A stretch of DNA of 64,000 nucleotides from Micromonospora sp. WMMA1947 (GTDB taxonomy: Bacteria; Actinomycetota; Actinomycetes; Mycobacteriales; Micromonosporaceae). Position 1 is the first letter of the stretch. Each line of letters begins with the position of its first letter. The notes under the pieces are model-generated. The model made no database searches. It was not told the origin of the DNA and saw only the letters and a program-made list of their open reading frames with translations. Position numbers and translations under genes: made by a program. Below, one piece after another: positions 1 to 7,371 of this stretch. The stretch covers positions 806,001 to 870,000 of the forward strand of contig NZ_CP114909.1 of the NCBI RefSeq assembly GCF_027497355.1. Direction: 5' to 3'.

Positions 1-208
1 ACGAGCACCTGGTGAACGCCGAGTCGGTGTGCCGGGAGGCGTTGAACGCCACGTTGCCGAACACGCAGTCGGTGAAGACCGCGCCCCGGCTGACCGCCTC
101 GGTCAGGTCGACGTGGAAGAACTCGCACCGCACGAAGTGCCGGTCGCCCAGCTCCTCGGCGTACCAGTCCTCCTGGCGGTAGGTGACGTCCTCGACCGTC
201 TCGGGCAT
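1..208 (-). CDS. Pentapeptide-repeat protein, partial (C-terminus outside window)
   Basis: The reverse strand from ATG 208 reads MPETVEDVTYRQEDWYAEEL and runs off the window edge after about 69 codons without a stop. The last 20-odd residues have the A(D/N)xx(F/C) spacing of pentapeptide repeats (FTDCVFGNVAFN). Such repeats fold as a right-handed quadrilateral beta-helix; some family members mimic DNA and protect gyrase, but nothing here shows that role. The start has no Shine-Dalgarno sequence; a TAGGGT element ends 7 nt before the ATG, which suggests a leaderless transcript. The family assignment is fairly safe, the function unknown. Confidence 0.7.
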   Translation of the reverse strand, partial: MPETVEDVTYRQEDWYAEELGDRHFVRCEFFHVDLTEAVSRGAVFTDCVFGNVAFNASRHTDSAFTRCS

Positions 209-263
209 GCCACCGACCCTAGTGACACTTCCCGGTCGCGATACCTGCGGGTAGGTTCGCGTC
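209..263. promoter_or_regulatory. Divergent overlapping promoters, both leaderless-type
   Basis: Two -10-like hexamers face outward in this 55-bp gap. On the minus strand TAGGGT (221 to 216) ends 7 nt before ATG 208. On the plus strand TAGGTT (252-257) ends 6 nt before GTG 264. Transcription should therefore begin at or near each start codon. The two -35 regions must overlap in the middle, so the promoters probably compete or share regulation. Confidence 0.5.
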
Positions 264-1496
264 GTGAGTGTCGCAGTGAGCACCGACCCCGGCCGTGTCG
301 GCTTCGATCCCGCCCGGCTGGCGCGGATCGACGAGCACTTCGCCCGGTACGTCGACGACGGCCGGCTCGCCGGCTGGCAGATCGTCGTCAGCCGCCGGGG
401 CGAGATCGCCCACTCCTCGACGTACGGGCTGCGGGACCGGGAGGCCGGTACGCCGGTCGAGCCGGACACGCTCTGGCGCATCTACTCGATGACCAAGCCG
501 ATCACCTCGGTCGCCGCGATGATGCTCTGGGAGGAGGGCCGGTTCGAACTGAACGACCCGGTCAGCCGCTGGCTGCCGGAGTTCGCCGACGTCCGCGTCT
601 ACGACCGGGGTTCGGTGCTCAAGCCGTACACCGTGCCGGCGGTCGAGCCGATCCGGATCTGGCACCTGCTCACCCACACCGCCGGCCTCACGTACGGCTT
701 CGCCCAGGTCTCGGTGGTCGACGGCCTGTACCGGGCGGCCGGCTTCGACCTGGGCGTGCCACCGGGCGCGGACCTGGCGGCGGCCTCGGCCGGGCTGGCC
801 CGGCTGCCTCTGCTGTTCCAGCCCGGCACGAGCTGGAACTACGGCGTCTCCACCGACGTGCTGGGCCGCCTGGTCGAGGTGGTGTCCGGGCAGTCGCTCG
901 ACGCGTTCTTCGCCGAGCGGATCCTGCGTCCGCTGGGGATGACGGACACCCGCTGGTGGGTGGACGCGGCGGGCGCGAAGCGCCTGGCCGCGCTCTACGC
1001 CCCGCACCCGGCCACCGGGCAGGCGGTACGCGCCGACGGGGTGGGCCGGGCCGCGCTGGCGGAGCCGACGTGGCACTCCGGCGGCGGCGGGCTGGTCTCC
1101 ACGGCGGCCGACTACCACCGGTTCACCCAGTTCCTGCTGCGCGGCGGCGAGCTGGACGGGGTGCGCCTGCTCGGCCCCCGCACGGTGCGCTTCATGACCC
1201 GCAACCACCTGCCCGGCAACCGGGATCTGGCCTCGTTCTCGCCGGAGGGCTTCGCCGAGACGATCCTCGACGGGATCGGCTTCGGGCTGGGCTTCGCCGT
1301 CGTGCTCGACCCGGTGCCGTCGCGGGTGCCCAGCAGCGTCGGCGAGTTCTACTGGGGCGGCCTGGCCAGCACCGCGTTCTGGGTCGACCCGGTCGAGGAG
1401 GTCACCGCCCTGCTGTTCACCCAGTTGATGCCGTCGAGCACGTACCCGCTGCGCGGCCAGTTGCGCCAGCTCGTCTACTCGTCGCTCGTCGACTGA
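264..1496 (+). CDS. Serine hydrolase, class C beta-lactamase/esterase family
   Basis: This 410-residue protein has the penicillin-binding fold signatures of family S12/class C: S75-M-T-K78 (nucleophile and general base), an LLTHTAGL block near 135-142, a YxN-like Y193-G-V, and an H271-S-G-G third box. No signal peptide or membrane segment is visible, so it should be cytoplasmic. That points to an esterase or D-amino-acid-peptide hydrolase rather than a drug-inactivating beta-lactamase. GTG 264 is preferred because the TAGGTT element sits 6 nt upstream. The substrate cannot be read from sequence. Confidence 0.88.
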   Translation: MSVAVSTDPGRVGFDPARLARIDEHFARYVDDGRLAGWQIVVSRRGEIAHSSTYGLRDREAGTPVEPDTLWRIYSMTKPITSVAAMMLWEEGRFELNDPVSRWLPEFADVRVYDRGSVLKPYTVPAVEPIRIWHLLTHTAGLTYGFAQVSVVDGLYRAAGFDLGVPPGADLAAASAGLARLPLLFQPGTSWNYGVSTDVLGRLVEVVSGQSLDAFFAERILRPLGMTDTRWWVDAAGAKRLAALYAPHPATGQAVRADGVGRAALAEPTWHSGGGGLVSTAADYHRFTQFLLRGGELDGVRLLGPRTVRFMTRNHLPGNRDLASFSPEGFAETILDGIGFGLGFAVVLDPVPSRVPSSVGEFYWGGLASTAFWVDPVEEVTALLFTQLMPSSTYPLRGQLRQLVYSSLVD

Positions 1497-1537
1497 GCCG
1501 GTTCGGCGGAACTCCCGCCGCCCGCCGGTGGGCTGCC

Positions 1538-1543
1538 TAGCCT
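1538..1543 (+). promoter_or_regulatory. -10 element TAGCCT, leaderless start
   Basis: TAGCCT ends 7 nt before ATG 1551. This distance would place the transcription start on or next to the start codon. Confidence 0.45.
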
Positions 1544-1550
1544 GTGAGGC

Positions 1551-2192
1551 ATGAGCGACATCGTCGTGTTCGGCGCCGGCGGCACGGCGGGCTCGCGGAT
1601 CGCCGCCGAGGCGGTCGAGCGGGGCCACCGGGTGACAGCGGCGGTGCGGCGTCCGGAGGCAGTCGGCTACCTACCCCCCGGCGTACGCACGGTGACCGGC
1701 GACGCCACCTCGGCGCGGAGCGTACGCGAACTGGCCGAGGATGCGGACGTGCTGGTGGTGGCCATCGGCGGCGGCGAGCGGGACCTGTGGCGCGACGCCG
1801 CGCGGACACTGGTCGACACGCTGCGTGAGTTGCCGGACCCGCCCCGGGTGATCCACGTCGGCGGCGGCTCGACGCTGCTCACCCCGAAGGGCACCCGCTA
1901 CCTGGACGAGCCGGACTTCCCGGAGGAGTACCGGGACTCGGCGCACGGCCAAGCCGACGCGCTGGAGTTCTACCGCACCAGCGCCGACGGGGTGACCTGG
2001 ACGTACGTGTCCCCGCCGCCGCTGGAGTTCCACCCGGGTGAGCGGACCGGGCACTACCGCACCGGCACCGACCACCCGGTCACCGACGCGCAGGGCCGTT
2101 CGGTGCTCACCTACGAAGACCTGGCCGTGGCGATCGTCGACGAGATCGAAAGTCCCCGGTTCGGCAACGCCCGGTTCACCGTCGCGTACTGA
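1551..2192 (+). CDS. NAD(P)-binding Rossmann protein (NmrA/atypical SDR)
   Basis: A 213-residue single-domain protein opening with the dinucleotide-binding loop GAGGTAG (8-14) after a first beta strand (IVVF). It continues as an atypical short-chain dehydrogenase of the NmrA/YwnB type, with RTVTGDATSA as the strand-3 acidic region. No YxxxK catalytic pair is evident, so it may be a redox sensor or reductase acting on a small substrate. It follows the serine hydrolase by 54 nt but has its own -10 element, so it is probably transcribed separately. Confidence 0.8.
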   Translation: MSDIVVFGAGGTAGSRIAAEAVERGHRVTAAVRRPEAVGYLPPGVRTVTGDATSARSVRELAEDADVLVVAIGGGERDLWRDAARTLVDTLRELPDPPRVIHVGGGSTLLTPKGTRYLDEPDFPEEYRDSAHGQADALEFYRTSADGVTWTYVSPPPLEFHPGERTGHYRTGTDHPVTDAQGRSVLTYEDLAVAIVDEIESPRFGNARFTVAY

Positions 2193-2208
2193 CCCGGCGC
2201 GTACCGGT

Positions 2209-2673
2209 TCAGCCGGCCAGCCGGGCCGGGAAGCCGCCGGTGGCGATCGGGCCCCATGACTCGATCGTGACGCGGATCAGCGACTTGCCCTGCGCGACCA
2301 TCGCCGACCGGTACTCGTCCCAGTCGGGGTGCTCGCCGGAGATGCTGCGGAAGTACTCGACGAGCGGCTCCAGCGCCTCGGGCAGGTCGAGCACCTCGGC
2401 CACGCCGTCGACCTGCACCCACGGGCCGTCCCAGTCGTCGGAGAGCACGCACGCGGAGACGCGCGGGTCGCGGCGGACGTTGGCGACCTTGGCACGCTCG
2501 GGATAGGTGGAGATCACCAGGCGGCCCTCGGCGTCCACGCCGCAGGCCACCGGGGAGGACTGCGGGCGGCCGTCGGAGCGGGTGGTCATGAGCACGACGT
2601 GGTGGCGGGGGCGGAGGAACTCGATCAGGGCGTCCCGGTCGACCCGGGTGTTCTTCGCGATGCTGCGTGCCAT
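2209..2673 (-). CDS. PPOX-class F420-dependent oxidoreductase
   Basis: A 154-residue split-beta-barrel flavin/F420-binding protein. Diagnostic parts are the N-terminal LIEFLRPRHHVVLMTTRSDG strand pair, the central LVISTYPERAKVANVRRDPR block that contacts cofactor phosphates, and VQVDGVAEVLDLPEA. Length fits the family (130-160). ATG 2673 is chosen because the frame continues upstream only through non-homologous sequence, and TAGAAC ends 7 nt before it. In actinomycetes such proteins reduce small substrates with F420H2; the substrate here is unknown. It lies 32 nt after the CHAT-like gene on the same strand. Confidence 0.85.
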   Translation of the reverse strand: MARSIAKNTRVDRDALIEFLRPRHHVVLMTTRSDGRPQSSPVACGVDAEGRLVISTYPERAKVANVRRDPRVSACVLSDDWDGPWVQVDGVAEVLDLPEALEPLVEYFRSISGEHPDWDEYRSAMVAQGKSLIRVTIESWGPIATGGFPARLAG

Positions 2674-2705
2674 GCCCTCGGTTCTACCAGGCATGCCCGT
2701 CGTTC

Positions 2706-3347
2706 TCAGCGCGGACGCCCGGCCGCCCGCTGCGCGGTGACCTGCTCGGGCACGCGCGGGCGGGCCGAGGGCCGCCACGCGCGGCCGTTGGCGTAGATCA
2801 CCCGGAAACCGAGGTACGCGGCGAGCGGTGCCCAGTGCGCCGAGCGCATCCGCACCTCGGCGGCGTTGTGGCGCTGACCGTTGGCGAGCACGTCGAGCAG
2901 CACGGTCTCGAAGGCGGCCGACTCGACCCAGTCGACCTCGCGCGTGAAGCCGCAGATCAGCGCCGCGCCGGTGACGTCGAGGAACTCGCGCAGCGTGGCG
3001 TCGGAGGCGCGCAGCACCGAGCAGCTGCCGAAGTAGAGGCGGCGGCCCTCGCACCGGCCGGCCATCCGCTCGGCCACGTCCGTCAGCTCGACCGAGTCCC
3101 AGTCGGTGAGGCAGAGCCGGCTCGGCTCGCCGTGCATGGCGAAGAAGCCGACCCGGTGGTCCGCGTACTGCTTGAGCAGCCACCTGTCGACGAAGTAGAA
3201 CAGCTCGTCGCGGGTGGCCGCGTCCTTGTGGATGTAGCGGATGCGGCCGAGCCGTTCGAGCAGGTCGAGCGTGGGCAGGACGGATCCTCGCTCGTTGAGG
3301 TCGCGGTGCCACTGCCCCTCGACGCAGAACACGCCCCCACGCGCCAA
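2706..3347 (-). CDS. Putative CHAT/caspase-fold cysteine peptidase (DUF6642-like)
   Basis: A 213-residue cytoplasmic protein. Residues 65-74 (RVGFFAMHGE) and 102-112 (RRLYFGSCSVL) match the His-Gly and Ala/Ser-Cys-x-Ser blocks that carry the catalytic dyad of CHAT/caspase-like peptidases: His72 and Cys109, 37 residues apart. The following LREFLDVTGAALICGFTREV and FETVLLDVL resemble the CHAT C-terminus, where the small-subunit strand and last helix lie. No substrate or partner gene with a known effector domain is adjacent; the PPOX gene follows 32 nt downstream. The fold is my inference from motif order; overall similarity is weak. The protein could be catalytically inactive. Confidence 0.6.
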   Translation of the reverse strand: MARGGVFCVEGQWHRDLNERGSVLPTLDLLERLGRIRYIHKDAATRDELFYFVDRWLLKQYADHRVGFFAMHGEPSRLCLTDWDSVELTDVAERMAGRCEGRRLYFGSCSVLRASDATLREFLDVTGAALICGFTREVDWVESAAFETVLLDVLANGQRHNAAEVRMRSAHWAPLAAYLGFRVIYANGRAWRPSARPRVPEQVTAQRAAGRPR

Positions 3348-3604
3348 CGCCCACCTCCCCGCCCGTCGAGGTCGCCGCCCGGATCCGGGAGCAGACGTTA
3401 CCGGTCCCCTCCGACAGGCGACACCCGGCGGCGCGTACGCAAACAGGCACTATTCACAGGCAATATCCAGCAAACGCCCGATGTGAGAACAATTTTGGCT
3501 AATCACCACGAAGAATCCTCGTACCTGTCACGGTGAGAGAGACGGGACGTACCGGTCGATGTGCCCGTCCAACCCCAGTTCCGCTCTGACATCGGGAGGA
3601 CTCT
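3348..3604 (+). promoter_or_regulatory. 257-bp upstream region of the M15 peptidase, AT-rich promoter zone
   Basis: No gene seen. An AT-rich patch (about 3440-3520) stands out and should hold the promoters of one or both divergent genes. Between it and GTG 3605 lies about 80 nt with a possible hairpin (ACGGG near 3542 with CCCGT near 3565) and an SD-like GGGAGGA close to the start, so a structured leader is possible. I could not assign -35/-10 boxes with confidence. Confidence 0.3.
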
Positions 3605-4384
3605 GTGCGCGTCAACACCCTGAAGCGGGCGGCGGTCGCGTTCGCGCTGGCCCTGCCCGGGGCCGCCGTGGCGACAGTCGTGGCCGCGCCACCGGCGCAC
3701 GCCGACGGCTGCTACACCTGGAACCGGACGCTGTCCCAGGGAAGCTCCGGCGCCGAGGTCCGGCAGCTCCAGATCCGGGTGGCCGGCTGGGCCGCGTACG
3801 GCGGCATCGTCCGGGTCGACGGCGTGTACGGCCCGGAGACGGCCGCCGCGGTCAAGCGCTTCCAGGCCGCGTACGGGCTGCGCGCCGACGGCGTGGCCGG
3901 ACCGAAGACGTTCGCCAAGATCTACGAACTGCAGAAGGACAGCGACTGCACGCCGAAGCACTTCAGCTACGCCGAGCTGGACAACGGCTGCGGCAAGGGC
4001 GGCTGGGCCGGGGGGCCGCTCTCCTCGGCGGCCACCCGGGAGAACGCGCTGCGCACCATGTGGAAGCTGGAGGCGCTGCGGCGCAGCCTCGGCGACAAGC
4101 CGCTCTACGTGACCAGCGGGTTCCGCAGCATCGCCTGCAACCGGCAGGTCGGCGGCGCCTCGGACAGCCAGCACCTGTACGGCAACGCGGCCGACCTGAT
4201 CGCCAAGCACCGCAGCCTCTGCGACATCGCCCGGTCCGCCCGGGACCAGGGCTTCAGCGGCATCTACGGCCCCGGCTACCCGGACCACGACGACCACACG
4301 CACGTGGACTCGCGGCGGGAGAACAACCGGGACAAGGTGCCGAACACCAGGGACTGGTCCGCCCCGGACTGCGGGGTCAAGTAA
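3605..4384 (+). CDS. Secreted peptidoglycan-binding M15 family D,D-peptidase
   Basis: A 259-residue exported cell-wall hydrolase. Residues 1-33 form a Sec signal peptide ending PPAHA. Residues about 46-105 are a PG_binding_1 domain (LQIRVAGW, VDGVYGPETAAAVKRFQ). From about 115 follows an M15 zinc peptidase with S188-Q-H190-x6-D197 and H231-T-H233-V-D, which supply the zinc ligands His190, Asp197 and His233. It should trim peptide stems outside the membrane. Cysteines at 36, 115, 129, 178, 206 and 257 could form disulfides. GTG 3605 follows the SD-like GGGAGGA. A strong hairpin follows the stop, so it is monocistronic. Confidence 0.9.
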   Translation: MRVNTLKRAAVAFALALPGAAVATVVAAPPAHADGCYTWNRTLSQGSSGAEVRQLQIRVAGWAAYGGIVRVDGVYGPETAAAVKRFQAAYGLRADGVAGPKTFAKIYELQKDSDCTPKHFSYAELDNGCGKGGWAGGPLSSAATRENALRTMWKLEALRRSLGDKPLYVTSGFRSIACNRQVGGASDSQHLYGNAADLIAKHRSLCDIARSARDQGFSGIYGPGYPDHDDHTHVDSRRENNRDKVPNTRDWSAPDCGVK

Positions 4385-4390
4385 CGCGGT

Positions 4391-4438
4391 GACGGCGGCC
4401 CGGCGCGGGGGTGGGGGCTCCCCGGCCGGGCCGCCGTC
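4391..4438 (+). terminator. Hairpin terminator after the M15 peptidase
   Basis: GACGGCGGCCCGGC (4391-4404) and GCCGGGCCGCCGTC (4425-4438) are a perfect 14-bp inverted repeat around a 20-nt G-rich loop, starting 7 nt after the stop codon. There is no U-tract, as is usual in GC-rich actinomycetes. Confidence 0.7.
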
Positions 4439-4633
4439 GGCATGCTCCGGCACGGCCGACGCCGCTCCGCGACGGGGCGTCGGCACGACCGGAACCAGGG
4501 CGCCGGGCGTCCGCCGACCCGGGCCGGGCGGGCCCGAGGGTCAGCTCGCCCCGGGCCGGGCGGGCCCGGGGTCGACGTGCCCGGAACCGGGCGAGGGCTC
4601 GGCGCCGGCTCGCCCGGGGACTGGTGGCGGGAG

Positions 4634-5224
4634 TCAGCTCGCCCGCGGCCAGCGGGGCCGGGCGGCGGGAGCCGACCGCCCGGCGACGGGCCGCAGGCCG
4701 GGCCGCACCGGCGGCGCGGTGACCCGCGGGACCGGGCCACGCGCCGCCTGCGCCGCGGCGGCGGGACGGGCGACCTGACCCGGAACCGCCCGCGCCGGCT
4801 GCCCCGGTACGGGACGTCCGGCCTGACCGGGTACGCCGGGCCGCGCGACCTGTCCGGGTACGCCCGGTCGCGCCGCCTGGCCGGCGGCACGGGCGACCTG
4901 ACCGGCCGGACGGGCGCCGGACGGCCCGGTCAGCACGAACGGGAAGGGCACGTGCACGAACGGGTTGCCGTGCCGGATCAGCGCGTCGATCTGGCGGTCG
5001 TTGAGACCGTGTGTCTCCAGCACGCGCCGGCCCCAGCGATGCAACCGGCAGGGGAACGACGACCCGTCGTTGCGGCACTTCGGCCCCGCGGGCCACTCCT
5101 CGGCGGCGTGCACCACCACCGCCCGGACCGCGAGGCGGACGTCCTCGGGGGTCAACGGTGCCGGTACCGGCACCTCGCCCAGGATCTGGTCGATGGGGTC
5201 CGTCGACTGCTCACCAACTCGCAC
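4634..5224 (-). CDS. Unknown Cys-motif protein with Pro/Ala/Gly/Arg-rich repeat tail
   Basis: GTG 5224 is chosen because GGAGG lies 6 nt upstream; a longer frame goes to 5275. The 196-residue product has two parts. The first about 85 residues carry VHAAEEWPAGPKCR and PCRLHRWGRR, shared almost exactly with the small protein at 35296-35526. The rest is a low-complexity tail built from units like GQVARPGVPGQ, expected to be disordered and strongly basic. No signal peptide or membrane helix is seen. Two conserved cysteines suggest metal binding or a disulfide. I do not recognise a Pfam family; function unknown. Confidence 0.6.
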   Translation of the reverse strand: MRVGEQSTDPIDQILGEVPVPAPLTPEDVRLAVRAVVVHAAEEWPAGPKCRNDGSSFPCRLHRWGRRVLETHGLNDRQIDALIRHGNPFVHVPFPFVLTGPSGARPAGQVARAAGQAARPGVPGQVARPGVPGQAGRPVPGQPARAVPGQVARPAAAAQAARGPVPRVTAPPVRPGLRPVAGRSAPAARPRWPRAS

Positions 5225-5332
5225 GGCAGGCCTCCCGCAGCTCGGCAGCGGTGCGGCGGAACGGCCGCACCACATCCTCGACCACTGGTACGGCCGGATG
5301 ACGGCAGCAGTTCAATCTCGCCACGCGGAGCG

Positions 5333-6004
5333 TCAGACGAGGCCGGCGTCCTGGACCAGCAGGGCCACCTGCACCCGGTTGTTCAGGTCGAGCTTCGTCA
5401 GCAGCCGCGACACGTACGCCTTCACCGTCGCCACGCTCATGAACAGCTCGGCGGAGATCTCGGCGTTGGTCCGGCCCCGCCCGAGCAGCAACGCGACCTC
5501 CCGCTCCCGCTCGGAAAGGTCGTCGAGCAGTCGTACCGCCCGCTCCCGCTTCGGGTCCGGGCCGGGCGCCGGCGCGGTGCCGGTCACGTGCGCGATGAGC
5601 TTGCGGGTCACCGCCGGGGACAGCGTCGCCTCCCCCGCCGCGACCCGGCGCACCGCGGCCACGATCTCGGCCGGCGGGGTGTCCTTGAGCAGGAATCCGC
5701 TCGCTCCGGCGCGCAGCGCCCGCAGCACCTGCTCGTCGGCGTCGAAGGTGGTGAGCACCAGCACCTCGGGCGGCTCGGCCGTGGCACGCAGCGTCTCGGT
5801 GGCGGCCAGCCCGTCGACCCGGGGCATGCGGATGTCCATCAGCACCACGTCCGGGGCGTGTGCGGCGACCGCCGCCGGCACCTCGGCGCCGTCGGTGGCC
5901 TCGCCGACCACGGTCAGATCGGGTACGCCGCCGAGGATCATCGACAGCGCGCCGCGGACCAGCGGGTCGTCGTCGACGATGAGCACCCGCACCGGGGCGC
6001 TCAC
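5333..6004 (-). CDS. NarL/FixJ-family response regulator
   Basis: A 223-residue regulator. The receiver domain (about 5-120) has the acidic cluster DDD (11-13), phospho-acceptor Asp57 (VLMD), a switch Thr in LVLTTFDAD and Lys in FLLKD. The C-terminal LuxR-type HTH (about 155-215) reads LSEREREVALLLGRGRTNAE and ATVKAYVSRLLTKL. GTG 6004 overlaps the kinase stop by 4 nt (GTGA), so the two are translationally coupled. It likely controls the divergent ABC operon at 7372, since such pairs commonly sit beside their target exporter; this is inference. Confidence 0.92.
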   Translation of the reverse strand: MSAPVRVLIVDDDPLVRGALSMILGGVPDLTVVGEATDGAEVPAAVAAHAPDVVLMDIRMPRVDGLAATETLRATAEPPEVLVLTTFDADEQVLRALRAGASGFLLKDTPPAEIVAAVRRVAAGEATLSPAVTRKLIAHVTGTAPAPGPDPKRERAVRLLDDLSEREREVALLLGRGRTNAEISAELFMSVATVKAYVSRLLTKLDLNNRVQVALLVQDAGLV

Positions 6005-7239
6005 CGGTCCGCCGCCCACGGCAGCCGGGCGGTCAGCCGGAACGTGCCGTCGGCGTCCCGCCCGTGTTCCAGGCTGCCACCGGCGAGCGTGACCCGTTCG
6101 GCGATGCCGACCAGGCCGGTACCGGTGCCGGGGATCGCGGTGGCCGGGCCGCCCACCGGCCAGGGGTTGCTGATCTCCACCACCAGCCCGTGCCCCGGGC
6201 CGCCGGCCAGCCGGACCGTCACCACCGCCCCGGGCGCGTGCTTGCGGGCGTTGGTCAGCCCTTCCTGCACGATCCGGTACGCGCTGCGCCCTATCGCCGC
6301 GGGCACCGCCTCCGGCTGGCTCACCTCGTCGACCACGCCGACCCGTACCCCGGCGTCGCGGCTCTCGGCGACGAGGGCGGGCACGTCGGCCAGCGTGGGC
6401 TGCGGCCGTTCCGGCGTCGCCTCGGAGCCGACCTCGGCCCGCAGCACGCCGATCACCTCGCGCAGGTCCTGCAGCGCGGCGTGCGCGCTGGCCCGGATCA
6501 CCCCGGCGGCCCGCGCCACCTCCTCCGGCGGCGCGTCCGGCCGGAACTCCAGCGCGCCCGCGTGCAGGCTGAGCAGGGAGATCCGGTGCGCGAGTACGTC
6601 GTGCATCTCCCGGGCGATCCGGCCGCGTTCGAGCTGCCGGGCCTGATCGAGCCGGAGCTGCTGCTCGGCCTCGGCCCGCTCGGCGCGGTCGCGCAGGGAC
6701 AGCACCAGCTGGCGGCGGGCCCGGACGAACAGCGCCCACGCCACCACCACGCAGATGAACAACGCGGTCCAGATCACCGAGCCCCAGAACGGCATCGTCG
6801 GGTCGGGCCGGACGGCGAGGTAGACCGGCAGGCTCAGCACGTTCCACGCCGCCAGGGCCAGGCCCACCGGCAGCGGCCGGTGCACGAGCACGGTGAACGT
6901 GATGACGAGCAGCGCGAGGCCGGAGGTGACCGAGAAGAACACCAGCGGCGCGGTGGCCAGCGCCAGCCCGACCGGCCAGCGGCGGCGCAGCCAGAGCGCG
7001 CCGCTGACGAGCAGGCCGACGAGCAGGTCGGCCTCCTCCAGCCAGGCCGGACCGGCGTTGAGGCCGAACTGCGGGGTGGCGCTGGTGACGTCGCCGTGCG
7101 TGATCAACACCCAGAGCAGCGAGGCCACGAACAGCACGCCGTCCACGAACCAGTCGCGCGGCGTCCGCCGGGCGGCCCGGGTGGGCACCAGGGACCCCGG
7201 CAGGAGCCAGGGATGATCGGGTACGGCGGCGCTGGTCAC
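6001..7239 (-). CDS. HisKA_3-type sensor histidine kinase
   Basis: A 412-residue membrane kinase. The N-terminal half (about 30-175) contains four to six hydrophobic segments with no large extracytoplasmic domain, so the signal is probably sensed in the membrane. The dimerisation/phospho-acceptor helix reads ERGRIAREMHDVLAHRISLL with His213. The HATPase_c domain follows (N box YRIVQEGLTNARKHA; G box GTGTGLVGIAERV). GTG 7239 has TAGCAT 6 nt upstream, so the transcript is likely leaderless. Coupled to the response regulator downstream. Confidence 0.92.
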   Translation of the reverse strand: MTSAAVPDHPWLLPGSLVPTRAARRTPRDWFVDGVLFVASLLWVLITHGDVTSATPQFGLNAGPAWLEEADLLVGLLVSGALWLRRRWPVGLALATAPLVFFSVTSGLALLVITFTVLVHRPLPVGLALAAWNVLSLPVYLAVRPDPTMPFWGSVIWTALFICVVVAWALFVRARRQLVLSLRDRAERAEAEQQLRLDQARQLERGRIAREMHDVLAHRISLLSLHAGALEFRPDAPPEEVARAAGVIRASAHAALQDLREVIGVLRAEVGSEATPERPQPTLADVPALVAESRDAGVRVGVVDEVSQPEAVPAAIGRSAYRIVQEGLTNARKHAPGAVVTVRLAGGPGHGLVVEISNPWPVGGPATAIPGTGTGLVGIAERVTLAGGSLEHGRDADGTFRLTARLPWAADR

Positions 7240-7371
7240 CCGTCCATGCTAGGAAGCCGCCCGGACCGGCTACCAGCTACCAAAGTCGACGCCTGCGGTG
7301 AACCGAGGTCGACATCGGCGCCGACCGTCGGCCGCAGCGCGCGACCGGGTGGCCCCGGCAGGCTCGACGGC
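7240..7371. promoter_or_regulatory. Divergent promoter region, two-component system / ABC operon
   Basis: On the minus strand TAGCAT (7251 to 7246) ends 6 nt before GTG 7239. On the plus strand CAGGCT (7359-7364) ends 7 nt before ATG 7372, at the same distance but with C at position 1. The 132-bp region is the natural binding place for the NarL-type regulator; no clear dyad was found in it. Confidence 0.4.

Noticed and set aside
2209..3450. A single 413-codon gene covering the PPOX region
   Set aside because: Only the last 154 codons resemble a protein family; the upstream part is a shadow of the CHAT-like gene in another frame.
3521..3604. A c-di-AMP (ydaO-type) riboswitch before the M15 peptidase
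   Set aside because: The gene class would fit, but I could not find the conserved core of that riboswitch. A covariance search with the Rfam model would decide.
4442..6646. A 734-codon open frame on the plus strand
   Set aside because: It is antisense to the small Cys-motif gene, response regulator and kinase and contains no recognisable domain.
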